The notes under the pieces are model-generated. The model worked only from the letters and a program-made list of their open reading frames with translations, made no database searches and was not told the DNA's origin. Positions 11,253 through 23,400 of a stretch of DNA of 64,000 bases are shown here, one piece after another. Source of the DNA: Umbilicaria muhlenbergii. Taxonomy: Eukaryota > Ascomycota > Lecanoromycetes > Umbilicariales > Umbilicariaceae. The first letter of the stretch is position 1. Each line of letters starts with the position of its first letter. The stretch spans positions 1,704,364 through 1,768,363 of the forward strand of contig KK106984.1 in the NCBI GenBank assembly GCA_000611775.1, in the 5' to 3' direction. Made by a program: the position numbers and the translations under genes.

Positions 11253-11513
11253 ATGGAGGAATGAACGGACGCGGGAGGGGGAATGGTTGCCGTCGGAGGA
11301 GGGAATGGCCCCGCGGGAGGGTGGGCGTCGAGATGAAATTCGAGATTTTATGCGGTCGACTGTTTCATATTAATTTCCGGGGAGATTGTCGATAATGAGG
11401 GAGTGGGTTGAAGGTAGGGCTTGGCACAGCCACATATAGGTTCATGCCCTGCTGGTCGGAAGCACATGCGTGCGTGGTGAATCGGTAAGGTAACATGATC
11501 TGGAACTCGTGGA

Positions 11514-12124
11514 GATAAGCTAGACCATCACCACCTGATTGGCCCGACGGACCCACGAATCATGCAGCCGGCCCCGTTCCGACTGCGTGGCTCAGGGTCC
11601 GGCGAATATGCACGGAGGCATCCGAGGAATCGTCTCTGATTGGCCAGATAAGGTACGGACATCTTATCGCAGGCCGTTACACGGGGCGTGCTCAGTCGGC
11701 ACAAGCTTTCATGGAGAATAGCGGGTAGCCGAGCTGCAGGTGGCGTTCCCCCGCGTTCAATCTGGGCTGCAGCATGCGCGACCGACGTTCTGAATTTCAA
11801 TCTCGACTCGGGATCATGAGAGTGCCTCAATTGGGCCGGGGAACGAGGAAGGGTTGCCTCGCCATGGCGTTCCCGTATCCATCCTCGGTGTGGTGGGCTG
11901 CTCGTACCTTGCCTCGGCCGTTGGGGTTGCTCCGTGGTGCGCTCGGCGATTACTGTCTGGCTCGTCTATGCTGTTGTTTGACTGGTTGCAGTCCTTTGAG
12001 AGAGAGATAAGCAGAAATCCTACACGGCTGTGCCACTTGTACTTGGGGCGCGTTGCGTTTGCTCTGGCGGGTTTGGTGGATGGAAGGGAGGATGGCTCTG
12101 ACGGGATGGCGGGCTGGTGATAAG
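11514..12124. promoter_or_regulatory. Cluster of five GATAAG boxes upstream of the ammonium transporter
   Basis: GATAAG occurs at 11514-11519, 11647-11652, 12006-12011 and 12119-12124 on the plus strand, and as CTTATC at 11663-11668. GATA-type nitrogen regulators (AreA/NIT2 family) bind HGATAR sites, and paired sites such as 11647/11663 are favoured. Being within 900 bp of an ammonium transporter start, the cluster suggests nitrogen-catabolite control. The sites are seen; the regulation is inferred. Confidence 0.6.
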
Positions 12125-12314
12125 GAGGTGGGGTTTTATTCGTTGGTCGAGCTGTTGATGCTTGCACGGGCCGTCCTTTTGGGGGGGGCACGGCTTCTGG
12201 AATGATTCATCTAGGATCCCGGTTCTTTTGTGGGTTGCTGGACGGTGTGTTGGGATGGCTGGCGGTGCGGCCAGGCTAAGGCAGGAGGGCCGCTGGGACA
12301 GCCATCCTGCTTCG

Positions 12315-12321
12315 CTATATA
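12315..12321 (+). promoter_or_regulatory. TATA-like box of the ammonium transporter gene
   Basis: TATATAG lies 68 bp upstream of the ATG at 12389, within a GC-rich context where it stands out. The position suits a fungal core promoter. Confidence 0.5.
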
Positions 12322-12388
12322 GCTCTGGGATGGGCTCGCTTTACCCGGGTGGTTAACGCACAGCAACGTCTCTGCTTCTACGTACATC

Positions 12389-13888
12389 ATGTCGACATAT
12401 TCCACCCCCGATTGGCTCGACAAGGGCGATAGTGCGTGGCAGCTCACGGCCGCCAGCTTGGTCGGGCTGCAGAGCGTGCCTGGGCTGGTGGTCTTGTACG
12501 CCGGTATGGTCAAGAAGAAGTGGGCTATCAACTCGGCGTTCATGGCCTTTTATGCCTTTGCGGCGGTGCTGATCTGCTGGGTTACTTGGGCGTACAAGAT
12601 GGCGTTTGGGGTCAAGATGCTTCCGTTCGTGGGGATTCCGGGGCCGGCGCTTGCGATTGATTATCAACTCGATCAAGCGGTCCTGCCGACTTCGGGCATT
12701 ACTGCGGCTTTCCCCATGTCTACGATGGTCTATTTTCAGTTCGTCTTTGCCGCTATTACGCTGGTTATTATGGCTGGCGCATTCCTCGGCCGCATGAACT
12801 TCCTGGCATGGATGATCTTCGTACCTCTGTGGTTGACCTTCTCATACACAATCGGCGCATTTAGTCTCTGGGGTGGAGGGTTCCTTGCGGTTTACGGCGT
12901 GATCGATTACTCTGGCGGCTACGTTATCCATCTGTCATCTGGCACAGCCGGGTTCGTCGGCGCATGGTGGATTGGGGAGCGTCTACCAGAAGACCGCGAG
13001 GACAACCGACCGAACAACGTGCTGCTCGTTCTAGTTGGCGCAGGGATACTCTGGATCGGCTGGAATGGATTCAACGGAGGTGATCCATACGCTGCGAGTG
13101 CCGATGCCGGCGTCGCAGTGCTCAACACCAACATCTGCACAGCCATGAGTTGCCTCACTTGGACCGTATGCGACTACTTCTACTTCGGAAAGCCCTCAGT
13201 GATCGGCGCGGTCAATGGCATGATCACCGGCCTCGTGGCCATCACCCCCGCCGCCGGTGTCGTCGCAGGCTGGGGTGCCATCATCCTCGGCCTCTTCTCC
13301 GGCAGTCTCCCCTGGATGACAATGAACATCGTCGGCAGGAAATGGAAAGCCCTGATGAAAGTCGACGACACCCTCGGCATCGTGCACACCCATTTCGTCG
13401 CCGCCATCTGGGGCGGTATCGGCACTGGCATCTTCGCCACTACAGAGGGCTGCGCCGCTTTCGGCCTGACCCAACCCGGCGGCGCCATCGAGGGCAATGG
13501 TCGACAAATCGGGCTGCAGATCGTCGGCGCGCTGTTCATTATCGGCTGGAATGTCGTCTGGACGTCCCTGGTCATGATGTTCATCAAATACGTACTGCGC
13601 GTCCCGCTGCGCATGTCGAGGGAGGAGTTGCTGGTCGGCGACTATGCGGCCCATGGGGAGGAGCCGTATGTCTTCGGCGAGGGCATTCGCAGCGTGCTGC
13701 ACGGGGATACGGAGCGCGCGCCTAGTAGTGGTGATGGCGAGGATGGGTTGGGCCCTGTTATCATGGGGAAGAGCCCTAGTCCGGTGAGGGGCGAGGGGGA
13801 TCTGATTGCGCCGGTGCGGGGGAAGGGGAGTGGGATGGCGTTTGAGAAGGGGAGGGTGCCGCTGGAGGATCCGGAGAAGCGGGATTGA
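12389..13888 (+). CDS. Ammonium transporter, AMT/MEP/Rh family, 499 aa
   Basis: Intronless frame from ATG 12389 to TGA 13886-13888. Plasma-membrane ammonium permease with about 11 predicted hydrophobic segments in the first 420 residues. Family signatures seen: [10 protein letters not shown] at 32-41, the DYSGGYVIH segment with Asp173 and His181 (first pore His), and [11 protein letters not shown] with His333/His335 (second pore His). Having His rather than Glu at the first pore position is the Mep2-like state by family knowledge. The C-terminal 80 residues are cytosolic, basic and Ser/Pro-rich, as in regulated Mep proteins. Upstream GATAAG sites suggest nitrogen control. I give no symbol because orthology to MEP1, 2 or 3 cannot be settled here. 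Confidence 0.95.
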   Translation: MSTYSTPDWLDKGDSAWQLTAASLVGLQSVPGLVVLYAGMVKKKWAINSAFMAFYAFAAVLICWVTWAYKMAFGVKMLPFVGIPGPALAIDYQLDQAVLPTSGITAAFPMSTMVYFQFVFAAITLVIMAGAFLGRMNFLAWMIFVPLWLTFSYTIGAFSLWGGGFLAVYGVIDYSGGYVIHLSSGTAGFVGAWWIGERLPEDREDNRPNNVLLVLVGAGILWIGWNGFNGGDPYAASADAGVAVLNTNICTAMSCLTWTVCDYFYFGKPSVIGAVNGMITGLVAITPAAGVVAGWGAIILGLFSGSLPWMTMNIVGRKWKALMKVDDTLGIVHTHFVAAIWGGIGTGIFATTEGCAAFGLTQPGGAIEGNGRQIGLQIVGALFIIGWNVVWTSLVMMFIKYVLRVPLRMSREELLVGDYAAHGEEPYVFGEGIRSVLHGDTERAPSSGDGEDGLGPVIMGKSPSPVRGEGDLIAPVRGKGSGMAFEKGRVPLEDPEKRD

Positions 13889-14661
13889 GGGGGTAGGGGA
13901 TGTGTTTGAGGCGTTGTGGCATTTTGGGGAGGTTCGGTCCTGCTATGTCGGTTTCTTGTTGTTTTTGAGGGGGGCGTTGAAAGATGTAACAAGAGTGTTC
14001 TTGGCTGGTTCAGGTGTACAGTGTCAGTAATAGTATGGGTTCTAAGAGCCGATGCCTCTCTTTAATGTCGTCTTATAGATATACGTGAAAAGGAGTCCAA
14101 GTTTTATGTGATCGCAATCCTGAAGCTCTTTGCTGGAGGTAGCCCTAGTGGAGAATAAGGTAGGGCTGACCATATGTCACCTGTGTATCGTAACGCTGTG
14201 GCGCTTGTGCATAAAATGTGCATTAAAATTCTATCGCTTATGTCTGTCACCCTCTTTTCCATCCTTCGTTGGTGATGAATTGAGAGGGACTCGGCAAAAA
14301 GTCATCCTTAGGAACATACATGTGTTCTGCCTACACCATATGAAGGGTGACTATGATTAGTTGTAATGGTTATTGACTTTGACGTGCGTTCAATCTTAAT
14401 CCACCCTTTCAGTCAAATTCTACCTGATGGATACACTACAGTATGGGGCTAGCCTGTGCTGTGAGCAGTAGTCTCGTGTGCATTGTATGCAGATGTCGAC
14501 GTTCTATAAATTGCATGTTGGTCTAGGTTTGTTCTGTGGTGGTATTGCTCATAGGGCCCCTGAAGAGTAGTCACCCAATAACATCCATACATATATAGCT
14601 CAAGTGCGCACAATTTTTTCATAACTCATCCAGCCATCAAACGCCCGAAGAAGCATTACGA
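13889..14661. other. Intergenic region between convergent transporter and RTA1-like genes
   Basis: Holds the two 3' flanks. AT content is raised near 14080-14640. I see no gene, RNA or repeat. Confidence 0.5.
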
Positions 14662-15601
14662 CTAATACCTCGGAACCCATTTCCCCGGATGCCAAACATT
14701 AAAGATAAACACCGCCACCACAATCGGCGCAAACTCCAAACATCCAAAGTAAACCTCATGAGTACTCAAAGTCCGCTGAAGTCCCTCCGCCGTCTCCGCC
14801 AGCCGGAAACACGTCCTCAGATATACCAACAGTGTAGCCGCACACAGCGCCATCGTGAATGGCATCATCGCCGCCGTCGAGACCTTGCGAACGCGGTATA
14901 AGAAAATGGTGAGTAGGATGATGAACACCAAGAATGAGAAAACCTGGAAGGCCAGGCCGGCGAGGAGAATGTTGTTGGCCGTGGTGGGGTCTTTGCGGTT
15001 GCTTTCAGCTTTGCCGATACTGGCAGCACCAGCGATCTGGACGGCGGTGGCGACGACGTCGCTGACGACGAAGATGATGAGGACGGCGCGGGGGGGGAGG
15101 GGCGAGTATTGCCTGCCGGCGGCGTTGATGAGGAAGGTGAGGATTGTGTAGATGGAGGCGGAGAAGAAGACGGGGGCCACGACTGGTTGAGAACGGTCAG
15201 CTATGCATTCGTGAAGGAGGTAAAGGGGTAACCGTTGTATGGTAAACCTCCATTTGGTTTTACTTGGAAATGGGGGAAAGAGGACAGAACTCACCGATCA
15301 TAAAGTATTGCACCACGAAGTTAATAACGCTGTAGGGATCGACGCGGCTGGCGAGAATGCGGAAGATGTAGCCCACGACTTCCATGATGGCGCCGACGAC
15401 GACAGGGATGAAGTACCAGGTGCGGTAGCGGTATATTTGGTACGAGTGCAGGAGGGTGGAGATGCTGAACAGGATCACACCCAGCAGGCCGAGGGCGAAG
15501 GAGGGCGTGTACCCGAAGATGATGATGGGGGCGTCTTGTGGCCCGTTAGGGTTGGGGAAGTTAGGGTCGACATAGCCTGCAAGAGGCGCTTTGGAGGACA
15601 T
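14662..15601 (-). CDS. RTA1-like 7-TM membrane protein, 275 aa
   Basis: Two exons: complement(14662..15182, 15295..15601), with a 112-bp phase-1 intron (donor GTGAGT, acceptor CAG). The spliced product reads QYFMI-VVAPVFFSASIY across the junction, a hallmark of the RTA1 family. I chose ATG 15601 (MSSKAPLAGY) because the in-frame codons upstream to 15637 have only a GTG. About seven hydrophobic segments are visible, starting IIIFGYTPSFALGLLGVIL, and the last ends near VVAVFIFNVWHPGKW. RTA1/RSB1/RTM1 proteins are implicated in lipid translocation and resistance to toxic compounds such as 7-aminocholesterol. The exact substrate here is unknown. Confidence 0.92.
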
Positions 15602-17242
15602 TATTTGCTGTTGATGTTGTTGTTGCTGTGCTGTCACAGAAGGTCCTGGTCGAAGGTCGTGATCATCGAACTGGTGGACCCGCGTTGAATGAGTTCTTGG
15701 GTGTGGTCAAGATTTAAGCAAACATCAAAGTGTGGGTGCTATCGCCGGAATTGAGGTTCATAACAAGTGGTTAGTAGTCCATTATTTCAGACCAGCTTTC
15801 CAGGAACAATTGGCTCTGTTCGCCTCCCAGAACCAACATGCAACGGTCGTCCTCAATTGGATGACTCGTATTTGCTGCGCTTCGAGGCCGACTGGAGGGG
15901 ATATAGAAACTTCGTAGCCCCTAAAGTCGTGGTGTGGAATACAGTAGAGACTCTGGGCTGACGAAGGCGTACTGGATGAACTACTGCCAACCCCTGCAGT
16001 CTAGGCGCTTGCTCCGACTGGCCAAACGCCCAGCTTTAGGCTGGAAAGTGACAGCTGTAGCCATTGAAGCTGCTCTAGCTGCTATGCGCCAAGGCTGAAG
16101 ACGAGAACGGCGTTCAATCGACTTCCTTCCCTGGCGTAGCTTATACCAGGAGGTGATCGAGTTGTCGGAGGTGTTGTCCTCCGTAATGACCTCATGACTT
16201 CATGACTTTCGCTCCCGCTGTCTCGCTTAGTACTGAACCCTGCAAGGCCGTGTCGCGTGCGCGTGGAAGAGCACGCTAGCATACCATAGCTCAACGTCTT
16301 TTATATTTGATGAGTCCTCAGGCCTACTTGTACAAAGGCTACCTCGGCGTTCGATACAGCCTCCAGGTGAGGGTCGATAAATGATAGGGCCCAAGGAAGA
16401 AGGTTGACCGGTCGTACTTCTGTCCTTACATCGTCGAGGCTGGTGATGCTAACCCATCTTCGTTTCCTCACTTAGAGTTATCTTTCGCGCTATTACCCTC
16501 TTGTTGTTTTTTCGCTCTACTGAACGCTTGCAGTGAAGATGGCGTTCCATTCTGCTCATCGATTGTTCTCCGTCTTTGGCTGTGGGTTTCCTTTACTTAG
16601 ACTTGCTCGGTTGTGCTTTTGATATCATCAGCATGGGTTGAACAGGTCTTCTGGCGATTTCTAGCTTCGTTCATAGCTTTGTGGTCGATGTGTCTTTTGA
16701 ATTAAACCCCTGTCAGTGTTCGATTGACGGCACATGGAGAAAGATATAGGAAGATTGTAAGGATTGGTCCTCCAGTGCAATCATGCAATGACCCGGAGGC
16801 CATCCACTCTCATGTGTGGGACAGATAAGAGCATCTAGCACAAGTCTAGAATATTGACAGGGCTGTTCGAGGAATGTAGCACAAGTCATGAACAGAGACA
16901 GAACTGTGTCAAGCAAAGAATAGAAGACAGACGGAAGACACATAAATGATGTATGGAAGACAGATAGAAGATGAGAAGAAAAATGATTTACAAGTCTGAC
17001 TTCTACATTTGTGACTTATGCTACACACTCTTACATTGCAAAGCTCTGTTTTCAGCTCCCGCTGCTTGTTCCGCTCCCAACAGGTATTTGCCGATAATAT
17101 CAAAATGGTATTTTCACGGCGTCTTGGCCGGACAAAGCACCAATGTTCCCATTCGAAGCCTGCTCCTCGACCAAGCAGGCCCGTCATTCAACGCTTTGGG
17201 CGATCAGCGACAGGCCAGTCATCGCACCACCGAGTCAAGAAA
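15602..17242. other. Intergenic region upstream of the RTA1-like gene
   Basis: 1.6 kb without a supportable gene. Near 16918-16978 there are imperfect repeats of gaagacaga. The short open frames have no domains. No tRNA-like structure was recognised by eye. Confidence 0.4.
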
Positions 17243-18206
17243 TCAAAATTCCGTCAAGCCACTACCCCTCCTCTCCTCCCTCCTACATCCCCTCTCGCCC
17301 AACCCCCCTTTTACCCCCCACGCAACCCCACTAACGACAATCTCATCCAACATATCCCCCTCCACCCCCCCCTTCAAAACCTCAAACCTCCCTCCCCCAT
17401 CCCTAATCTCCAGAACAGCATACCCCTCCCCATACCCATCCACCAGCACCAAATCCCCTCCTTTCCTCCCCTTCCCCGTCTCCCTCCCCACCACACTCCC
17501 CCTTCTCCCGCCACTAGTATCCCATCCGACCCCGCTCACACCACTCCCCACACTCGACACACTCCCCCGACTCGCCACACTCCCCCGACTTCCCCCCCGC
17601 TCCATCCTCCTCCCCTGACTCGCTTTCCGCGCCCTCTCCACTTCAGCTGCCCCCTTCCACCACCGCACCCCGCCCAAGCTCAGGAAACTGTACGCTTCCT
17701 CCCGCCACCCGGTGCGCTCCATCGCCATGAATCGCCCGTCGGTGAATCTGATGTCCATCCCGCCGCTCTTGTGGTATTGCACCGTCGCCACCTCGTCGCC
17801 TGCCCACTCCCCGCGCCCGCGACTGATTTTCAGATCCGCGGGTTTGCGGAAGAGGCCGCCGCTTTTGGGGGGGAGGATTTGGATGCTGTAGGCGGGGGTG
17901 GGGGATGTGGATGGCGAGGTGGGGGTGAGAGTGAGGGTTGTGGCGGTTTGTTGGGGAGAGGCGGAGGCGCAGGCGGAGGCGGAGATCTGGAATGTAGGGG
18001 GGGGTGCGACGTAGGGGGAGTAGGGCGGGAGGGTTTCGTTGTCGAGGTGGCATTGGCGGGCGCGGAGGATGGCGGCGGTTTGGAGGTCGGCTTGGCGGAT
18101 GGAGTAGTAGGATGCTATGGGGGTTGGAGCTGGGGGCTTTGGGAGGGAAAGGGCAAAATAGTGGGCAGTGAGGTTACAGCGGCGTTGCGAGGGGATGATG
18201 CGACAT
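17243..18206 (-). CDS. Unrecognised protein, C-terminal part clear, start unresolved
   Basis: A minus-strand frame ending TGA at 17243-17245 stays open to about 18200. It encodes a Pro-rich N-terminus (QADLQTAAILRARQ, PPYSPYVAPPPTFQIS), then GGLFRKPADLKISRGRGEWAG, HKSGGMDIRFTDGRFMAMERTG, WWKGAAEVERARKAS and a Ser/Gly-rich segment before GGDLVLVDGYGEGYAVLEIRD. I do not recognise the family; the beta-strand-rich look is only an impression. No ATG lies in this frame near the 5' end. The nearest good candidate is ATG 18206 in another frame, which would join only if one base were absent from the CCCC run about 12 bases in. The coordinates therefore span a length that is not a multiple of three. 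The large plus-strand frame opposite (17018-18232) is a shadow of this C-rich strand. Confidence 0.55.
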
Positions 18207-18960
18207 GGTTGAGTGCGTTGGCGGCGATGTGAAGTATGTGAAGGATGGAAGACGGACGAAGGATGGTGGGAACATAGCAGTCCGATAGATTTATGCCCGT
18301 GTCATCGATTGTCGGAAGGCGAGGCCGACCCTGATTGGGGGGCAGCGAGGGATCGACAGCGGGGTCAGATGGGTGGACCCTTGGGGCGACGATCGCTACC
18401 CCATAGCACCACCACTAGAAGAAGTCCAGAGCTCGCCTTGCTGATTTAAGCCTGCTAAGCATTGTGCCCATGCAAAGTCGAGATCCCTAGAACCCTGTAC
18501 AGGTATGCTAATCGCTCCTGACGCTGACTCAAAGCACATCTACGAATATAAACGGCCTGCATCATCTGCCCGTCACGGCCGCTTGGTTCAAGCGCAAAAT
18601 TGCAATGGAGGCGATGCTAAGCATGACCGTTCCTGAAGTTCTGCGGCAAGTCTTTGCACCTGCCAAAGCAACGCAGTTGGAAAACCTTCTGGCTGCAAGG
18701 AAACAACAGCGCTCAGGTTTTAGTGTTTGGAAATTGTTTGGCTGGTGAGTCCATTTGACTGAGATCCGCAACACTCCTGTTCCGCTTTGGAGGAATTCAC
18801 TATTCTCTCCCCTGAGCTTCCTCTGCATGCTCGCGCCCAGGTCGCTTAACTACATGAGGAGGTATAAAATCACCCCTGGTGTCTTAACACAAACTCAACT
18901 GGTTTGTTCCCGTATTAATCAAGGTATGTGTTCGAGGCGGGATAAAAGAGGGCACTTTAG
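18207..18960. other. Intergenic region
   Basis: Lies between the 5' end of the unrecognised gene and the 3' end of the next minus-strand gene. Mixed composition. No gene, repeat or RNA recognised. Confidence 0.45.
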
Positions 18961-20070
18961 TTATGATGCTGTAGGATTGAATGCCTTGTAGGCCTGTAAA
19001 CCCCCCTCAACGCATTGTACAAATCCGAAGAACACTGTCAGGACTAACACCATCACAGCAACCCAAAAGGTATACCATTGCACGCCGTTACGCCTATCAT
19101 GCCACCATTGAGACAGAGTACTTGGCCGAGCCTCATCAAAGACTTGTTTCAGGATGACAAGGCGATCATGCCAAAATCTGAAATTTTCAATCTGTCGGTC
19201 ATCAGCTTTGAGATGGCCGCATCGAATGGCATGTGTATCCAGATTCAGAGACGATGGAAGGTTTTTGAACCAGTTCCGAGTGGTCATGTCAGATTGTGGA
19301 AGGAGGAGAGCGAGCGTGCGTAGGGATTCTTCAGCAAGGCCATCGGGTAGTAGTGAACTGCTGAATTTAGCCACCGTTTACAAATTCCTGAATGGTCTCC
19401 GGCGAACGCGACGTACTAACCTTTGCTTCTGACATACCAAGAAAGACGCATGATGGAAGATGGCGACCTTCTTGTCTTCCTCTATCATCCGAAGGTGATC
19501 GGCCAGGTTCCACGTCCAGACAATTTCAACCCCTGCAATTCGACCAAGATTGCGGGCGTTGAACATCTTCTCCAACTTGACGCCCTCATGTCCCAGCACC
19601 GGAGCAGCACCGAAGTAGCCGCCAACGAAGTCTTTCAAACTGCTTTTGTTCCAATCCAGCTGTTTTCGCCCGGAGAATCCGTATTCATGACTGCCGAAGT
19701 CTATCATTAGCAGCAGACGCGCCGCAAGGTCGATCGAGCTGTCGAGCAACGCGGTCTCGTTGGCAGGTCCAGGAGCGGAGAGTTTCGAACGCAGTAGATC
19801 TCTTATCTCATGTCGTAGCAGAGGTCCTTTCAGATACTCCACAATGTCGAGAATGTCTCGGTGCGTCCTAGCGGAGACGTGTCTGCCGCCATCGTGTAAG
19901 GCGTGACCGCATTGCTCTGTGTAATAGTCCCAATACGCGCCAAGGTCGACGTCACCTTTACATAGCCATTGCGGAGTGGCATTCAGATGCCAGAAATGGT
20001 TGACGATCTCAAGTTCTGCTGTTGTGCTGAGAGGTGCCGCGAGAAGCGGACTACTTAGCGAGGTCATCAT
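18961..20070 (-). CDS. Fungal protein with C-terminal membrane anchor, 349 aa
   Basis: Two exons: complement(18961..19360, 19421..20070), with a 60-bp phase-2 intron (donor GTTAGT, acceptor CAG) that joins FLVCQKQ to SSLLPDGLAEESL. The C-terminus carries one strong membrane segment in WYTFWVAVMVLVLTVFFGFVQC, a tail I know from many otherwise uncharacterised ascomycete proteins. The N-terminal body is soluble and has no catalytic motif I can name. The start at ATG 20070 (MMTSLSSP) is the first ATG in frame. A separate open stretch at 20138-20290 (MAELAQLASHATS) could be an upstream exon, but I found no acceptable intron to join it. Function unknown. Confidence 0.7.
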
Positions 20071-20475
20071 TTGACTTAAGGTTGGCGCCAAGGATCGCAG
20101 GTGTCGTCGCTGTCAGTTTACCTAAGGTATATACCTTACCATTCAACTGGTTGTTCAGACGCTGCTCAACCTGGGCAAACTCGAAATTGCTTCTCCATGT
20201 CATACGTGGTCTCCCATCCTCTTCCTCACTGAGGACAGATATCACGAATATGGATGTGGCGTGGCTTGCGAGCTGCGCAAGCTCAGCCATGACGCGCGTC
20301 GTGTCAACACCGGCTCAGCCTCAGCGGGACGAAACCTTTCCGTCGTCGTGGCCGCTCACTGGCCCCGAATTTAATTCCTTGTTTCTCCTCATCCAGGTGA
20401 CTGGAATGTGCACTACTCTCTGCTCCTTTCCTCACACCGTGAGTTGGTGCTCGCCTCTATGTTAAACCTGAGCGG
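20071..20475. promoter_or_regulatory. Divergent promoter region
   Basis: 405 bp between the minus-strand membrane-anchor gene and the plus-strand protease-like/PNGase gene, so both promoters must lie here, unless the open frame at 20138-20290 is an exon of the former. No clear TATA box near either start. Confidence 0.4.
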
Positions 20476-23400
20476 ATGATGGATACCTTAGCGAGGCTCC
20501 GTCGAAGCAAGAACGTGTGGCCAGATCCTGAGCAATCAATCGGTCGGTACATCGGAAAGGTCGGGAGAGATTGCTGTTGGGAAGCAACCGGGTTAGCTCG
20601 AAACACATTTGTTCAATTAGCACCGGAGATCAAGGCTTGCCTCGAGAGTTGCAGTGAACCAGTTTCAGGCTGGGTCACTTTCTCGATATACATGATCGGA
20701 AGCACACCGAAGACGGCGAAACCAACCATATTGTTCTGCTCCAGAGAGTCCAGCCCTCGTCGCGAGGTCAGGAAAACAATCTTAGAAAACGAAATTCTGA
20801 AAAATCATCCAGGTGTCAGGACGGGGCACGCGGCAAGAGCGCCCGACTTCAATAGCCTAGTTCAACTGGCGATGGAAAACAGGAGTCAAGAAGACGGATC
20901 CAGCATTATTCAAGTTGATGAAGGACCTGGAGTAGTCATCATGGCCGCTACCTCCGACAGTCCCTTCGGAATGCGGATACTCATTAAGGATCGTGGCAAT
21001 GACACTGAACATTCACGAAAGGCGACCGTAGGCGGTATAGTGGAATGGAAAGGCAGATACTTTTATCTCACCGTTGCTCATGTGTTCCAGAGTACAACGA
21101 ACTCTATTTCTCCAGCCCCATTGGACGACTGCGATTCGGAGTACGAAATTGATGATCAAAGCGATGTCACAGATGACCATAGCCGCGATGAGGAAGAGAT
21201 GGAGATCACCAGTAGAGGAAGCCTCACTCCGGATTATCCCAGCTCCGAACAGGACGACTCCTTTACTAACGAACTTTCCCCGGTATCAACCTCGACAGAC
21301 GGCGAGTTTATCGGAGAAGACCTGGACCGAGTATGGCACAATGATGCCAGAGAATTACCTTCATCTCAGAACGAATGCGGAATAGAACCGACCAGGCTCA
21401 AGACATCCTATGAATCACTTACCGCAACCGGCGACCTCTTTATTACGTCCTCGGACGGCCATAAGCAAGGTCTTGATTATGCCTTGGTTGAAGTGTGTGA
21501 ACCACAGCACCGGACCTTCAACAAAATCGCGGTGGACGGCGACATAGTATATTCTGAGAACATTGTGCACTCCGGACCGAAAGATGCTGATGTACTGACC
21601 GTTACTGGCTCACGAGGTCTCATGACTGGCCATCTCTCAGGGACGCCTTCTTTTATGTGCTTGCCTCACAACAACACGTATCAGGAAGTGTACACAGTGC
21701 GATTCGCCGGCGAACTTGAGGATGGCGATTGCGGGTCCTGGGTTATCGATGCTTATTCTGGGGATCTCTATGGCCATATTGTCGCCGGTAGTCCGGAATC
21801 TGGTGTTGCATACCTCGTTCCATCCTTCCAGATCATCCAGGACCTCGAGGAACGTCTAGGATGGGTACTGAGATTACCCACGAGGGATAGCCCACCGCCC
21901 AAGCTGGGTGATACAACATGCTCAGATGTATCACTTACCGTTGCTTTCAGGGAGCAAGCCACTTTCAAAGAATCAGCTTCCGATTTGCGCGGCCGCCAAG
22001 GGAAAGAACCACTTGGTGAGATAGAGTCTTTAGCAACCAAGGCTAGGCTGGAGCATCACGCATCAGGTGACGCCGTCGGTGCTGAGCATGCTCAGTCCCT
22101 CTACAGCTTCGATCGAACGGACGTGCCTCCAGACTCCGATGGCGAGAAGTGTCAAGCTATTGTCAACTATGCAGCTACTGGACTGGAGAGAGGCCTACCG
22201 GCTTCTTCTGCAGTAGAGGACGTCGACGTTATTGTGAAGGATCTCACATTACGGTTCAGACAATCTCTGAGCCAAAAGCGCATGCAGCAATTGGAATACT
22301 CAAAGTCCCGAACCTTACATCCAGGGCTTAGCTCCACGTCGCCAGACTTGACTATTAATACTCCCATGCCACCCAAATACTCATCATTGAGAAACACCCC
22401 AAAAATACCAGTTCCACCGAGTGATGCGAGATCGTTACGATTTCGGCGCTGGCTTTTTTCACTATCGAATACACCAGCGAGATGGGACAACTCAGGCCTT
22501 CTTGATGGAGCTCTTAGCGTGGTACCCTTGCAGAAGGTTTATGTAGAAGCTGAGGAAGAGAGCCTCATTCTCCAAGCTCAAGCTGAAGCGGAAAGAGAAG
22601 GGAAAGATGCTGCGTATGGCTACCAAGACTGTGTCATACGGGCTCTACTTCGATGGTTCAAGCGGGACTTTTTCACATGGGTAAATAACCCTGCATGTTC
22701 GAGATGCTACTCCCCGACTTTAGCTGCGGGCATGACCGCTCCAACTTTCGACGAACATGCCCGAGGCGCAGATCGAGTTGAGTTATACCGTTGCTCTGTA
22801 GAGGGTTGCGACAGCCATGAGAGATTTCCAAGGTACAGTGATGCTTTTGTTTTACTACAAACCCGGAAAGGCAGATGCGGAGAATGGGCCAATTGCTTTT
22901 CCATGCTTTGTCGGGCAATAGGCGCCCGAGTGCGATGGGTGTGGAATGCTGAAGACCATGTATGGACGGAGATATATTCTGTCCATCGGAGAAGATGGAT
23001 CCACGTGGACGCCTGTGAGGAGGCGTGGGATCAACCAAGTCTATACACTGAAGGTTTGTTCACCGCAAGCTTGTTTGAGCTTCAGAGCTGAACTTTTCTT
23101 TAGGATGGGGAAAGAAGCTGTCCTACTGTATAGCGTTTTCGACCGACGGCGCAACGGATGTCACAAGAAGATATGTGCGGAATTCAGGACACGCTCTAGA
23201 CCGCACACGTGCGCCTGAAGCCGTTCTCTTGCATATACTCGATGAGATCAAAGCGATGCGGCGAAAATATATGAAGACGCAAGAAAAGCTCCAGCTGAAA
23301 AGGGAGGACATGAGGGAGAACGATGAATTGCAAGGCTACCTTATCAGCAGCCTCGCCTCCAATCTTTCCAGGCTTGTCACACGCGTCTTGCCGGGCTCTT

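Larger units (their letters stand above)
10686..12388. other. Long GC-rich intergenic region upstream of the ammonium transporter
   Basis: 1.7 kb without a supportable gene. It contains three ggtgcg hexamers near 10944-10965, a 16-base G run (11237-11252), five GATAAG boxes and a TATA-like box annotated separately. The many open frames on both strands are side effects of high GC content. It most likely serves as the promoter of the transporter. Confidence 0.5.

Noticed and set aside
12353-13725. Long frames overlapping the ammonium transporter on both strands
   Set aside because: Arg/His/Pro-rich shadows caused by high GC at third positions; the transporter frame is unambiguous.
17018-18232. 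404-codon plus-strand frame
   Set aside because: It is a Pro/His-rich shadow of a C-rich strand; the opposite strand carries the more protein-like frame with mixed residues.
20138-20290. Upstream exon (MAELAQLASHATS...) of the membrane-anchor gene
   Set aside because: No intron of credible length joins it in frame to the main exon; kept only as an alternative in that entry.
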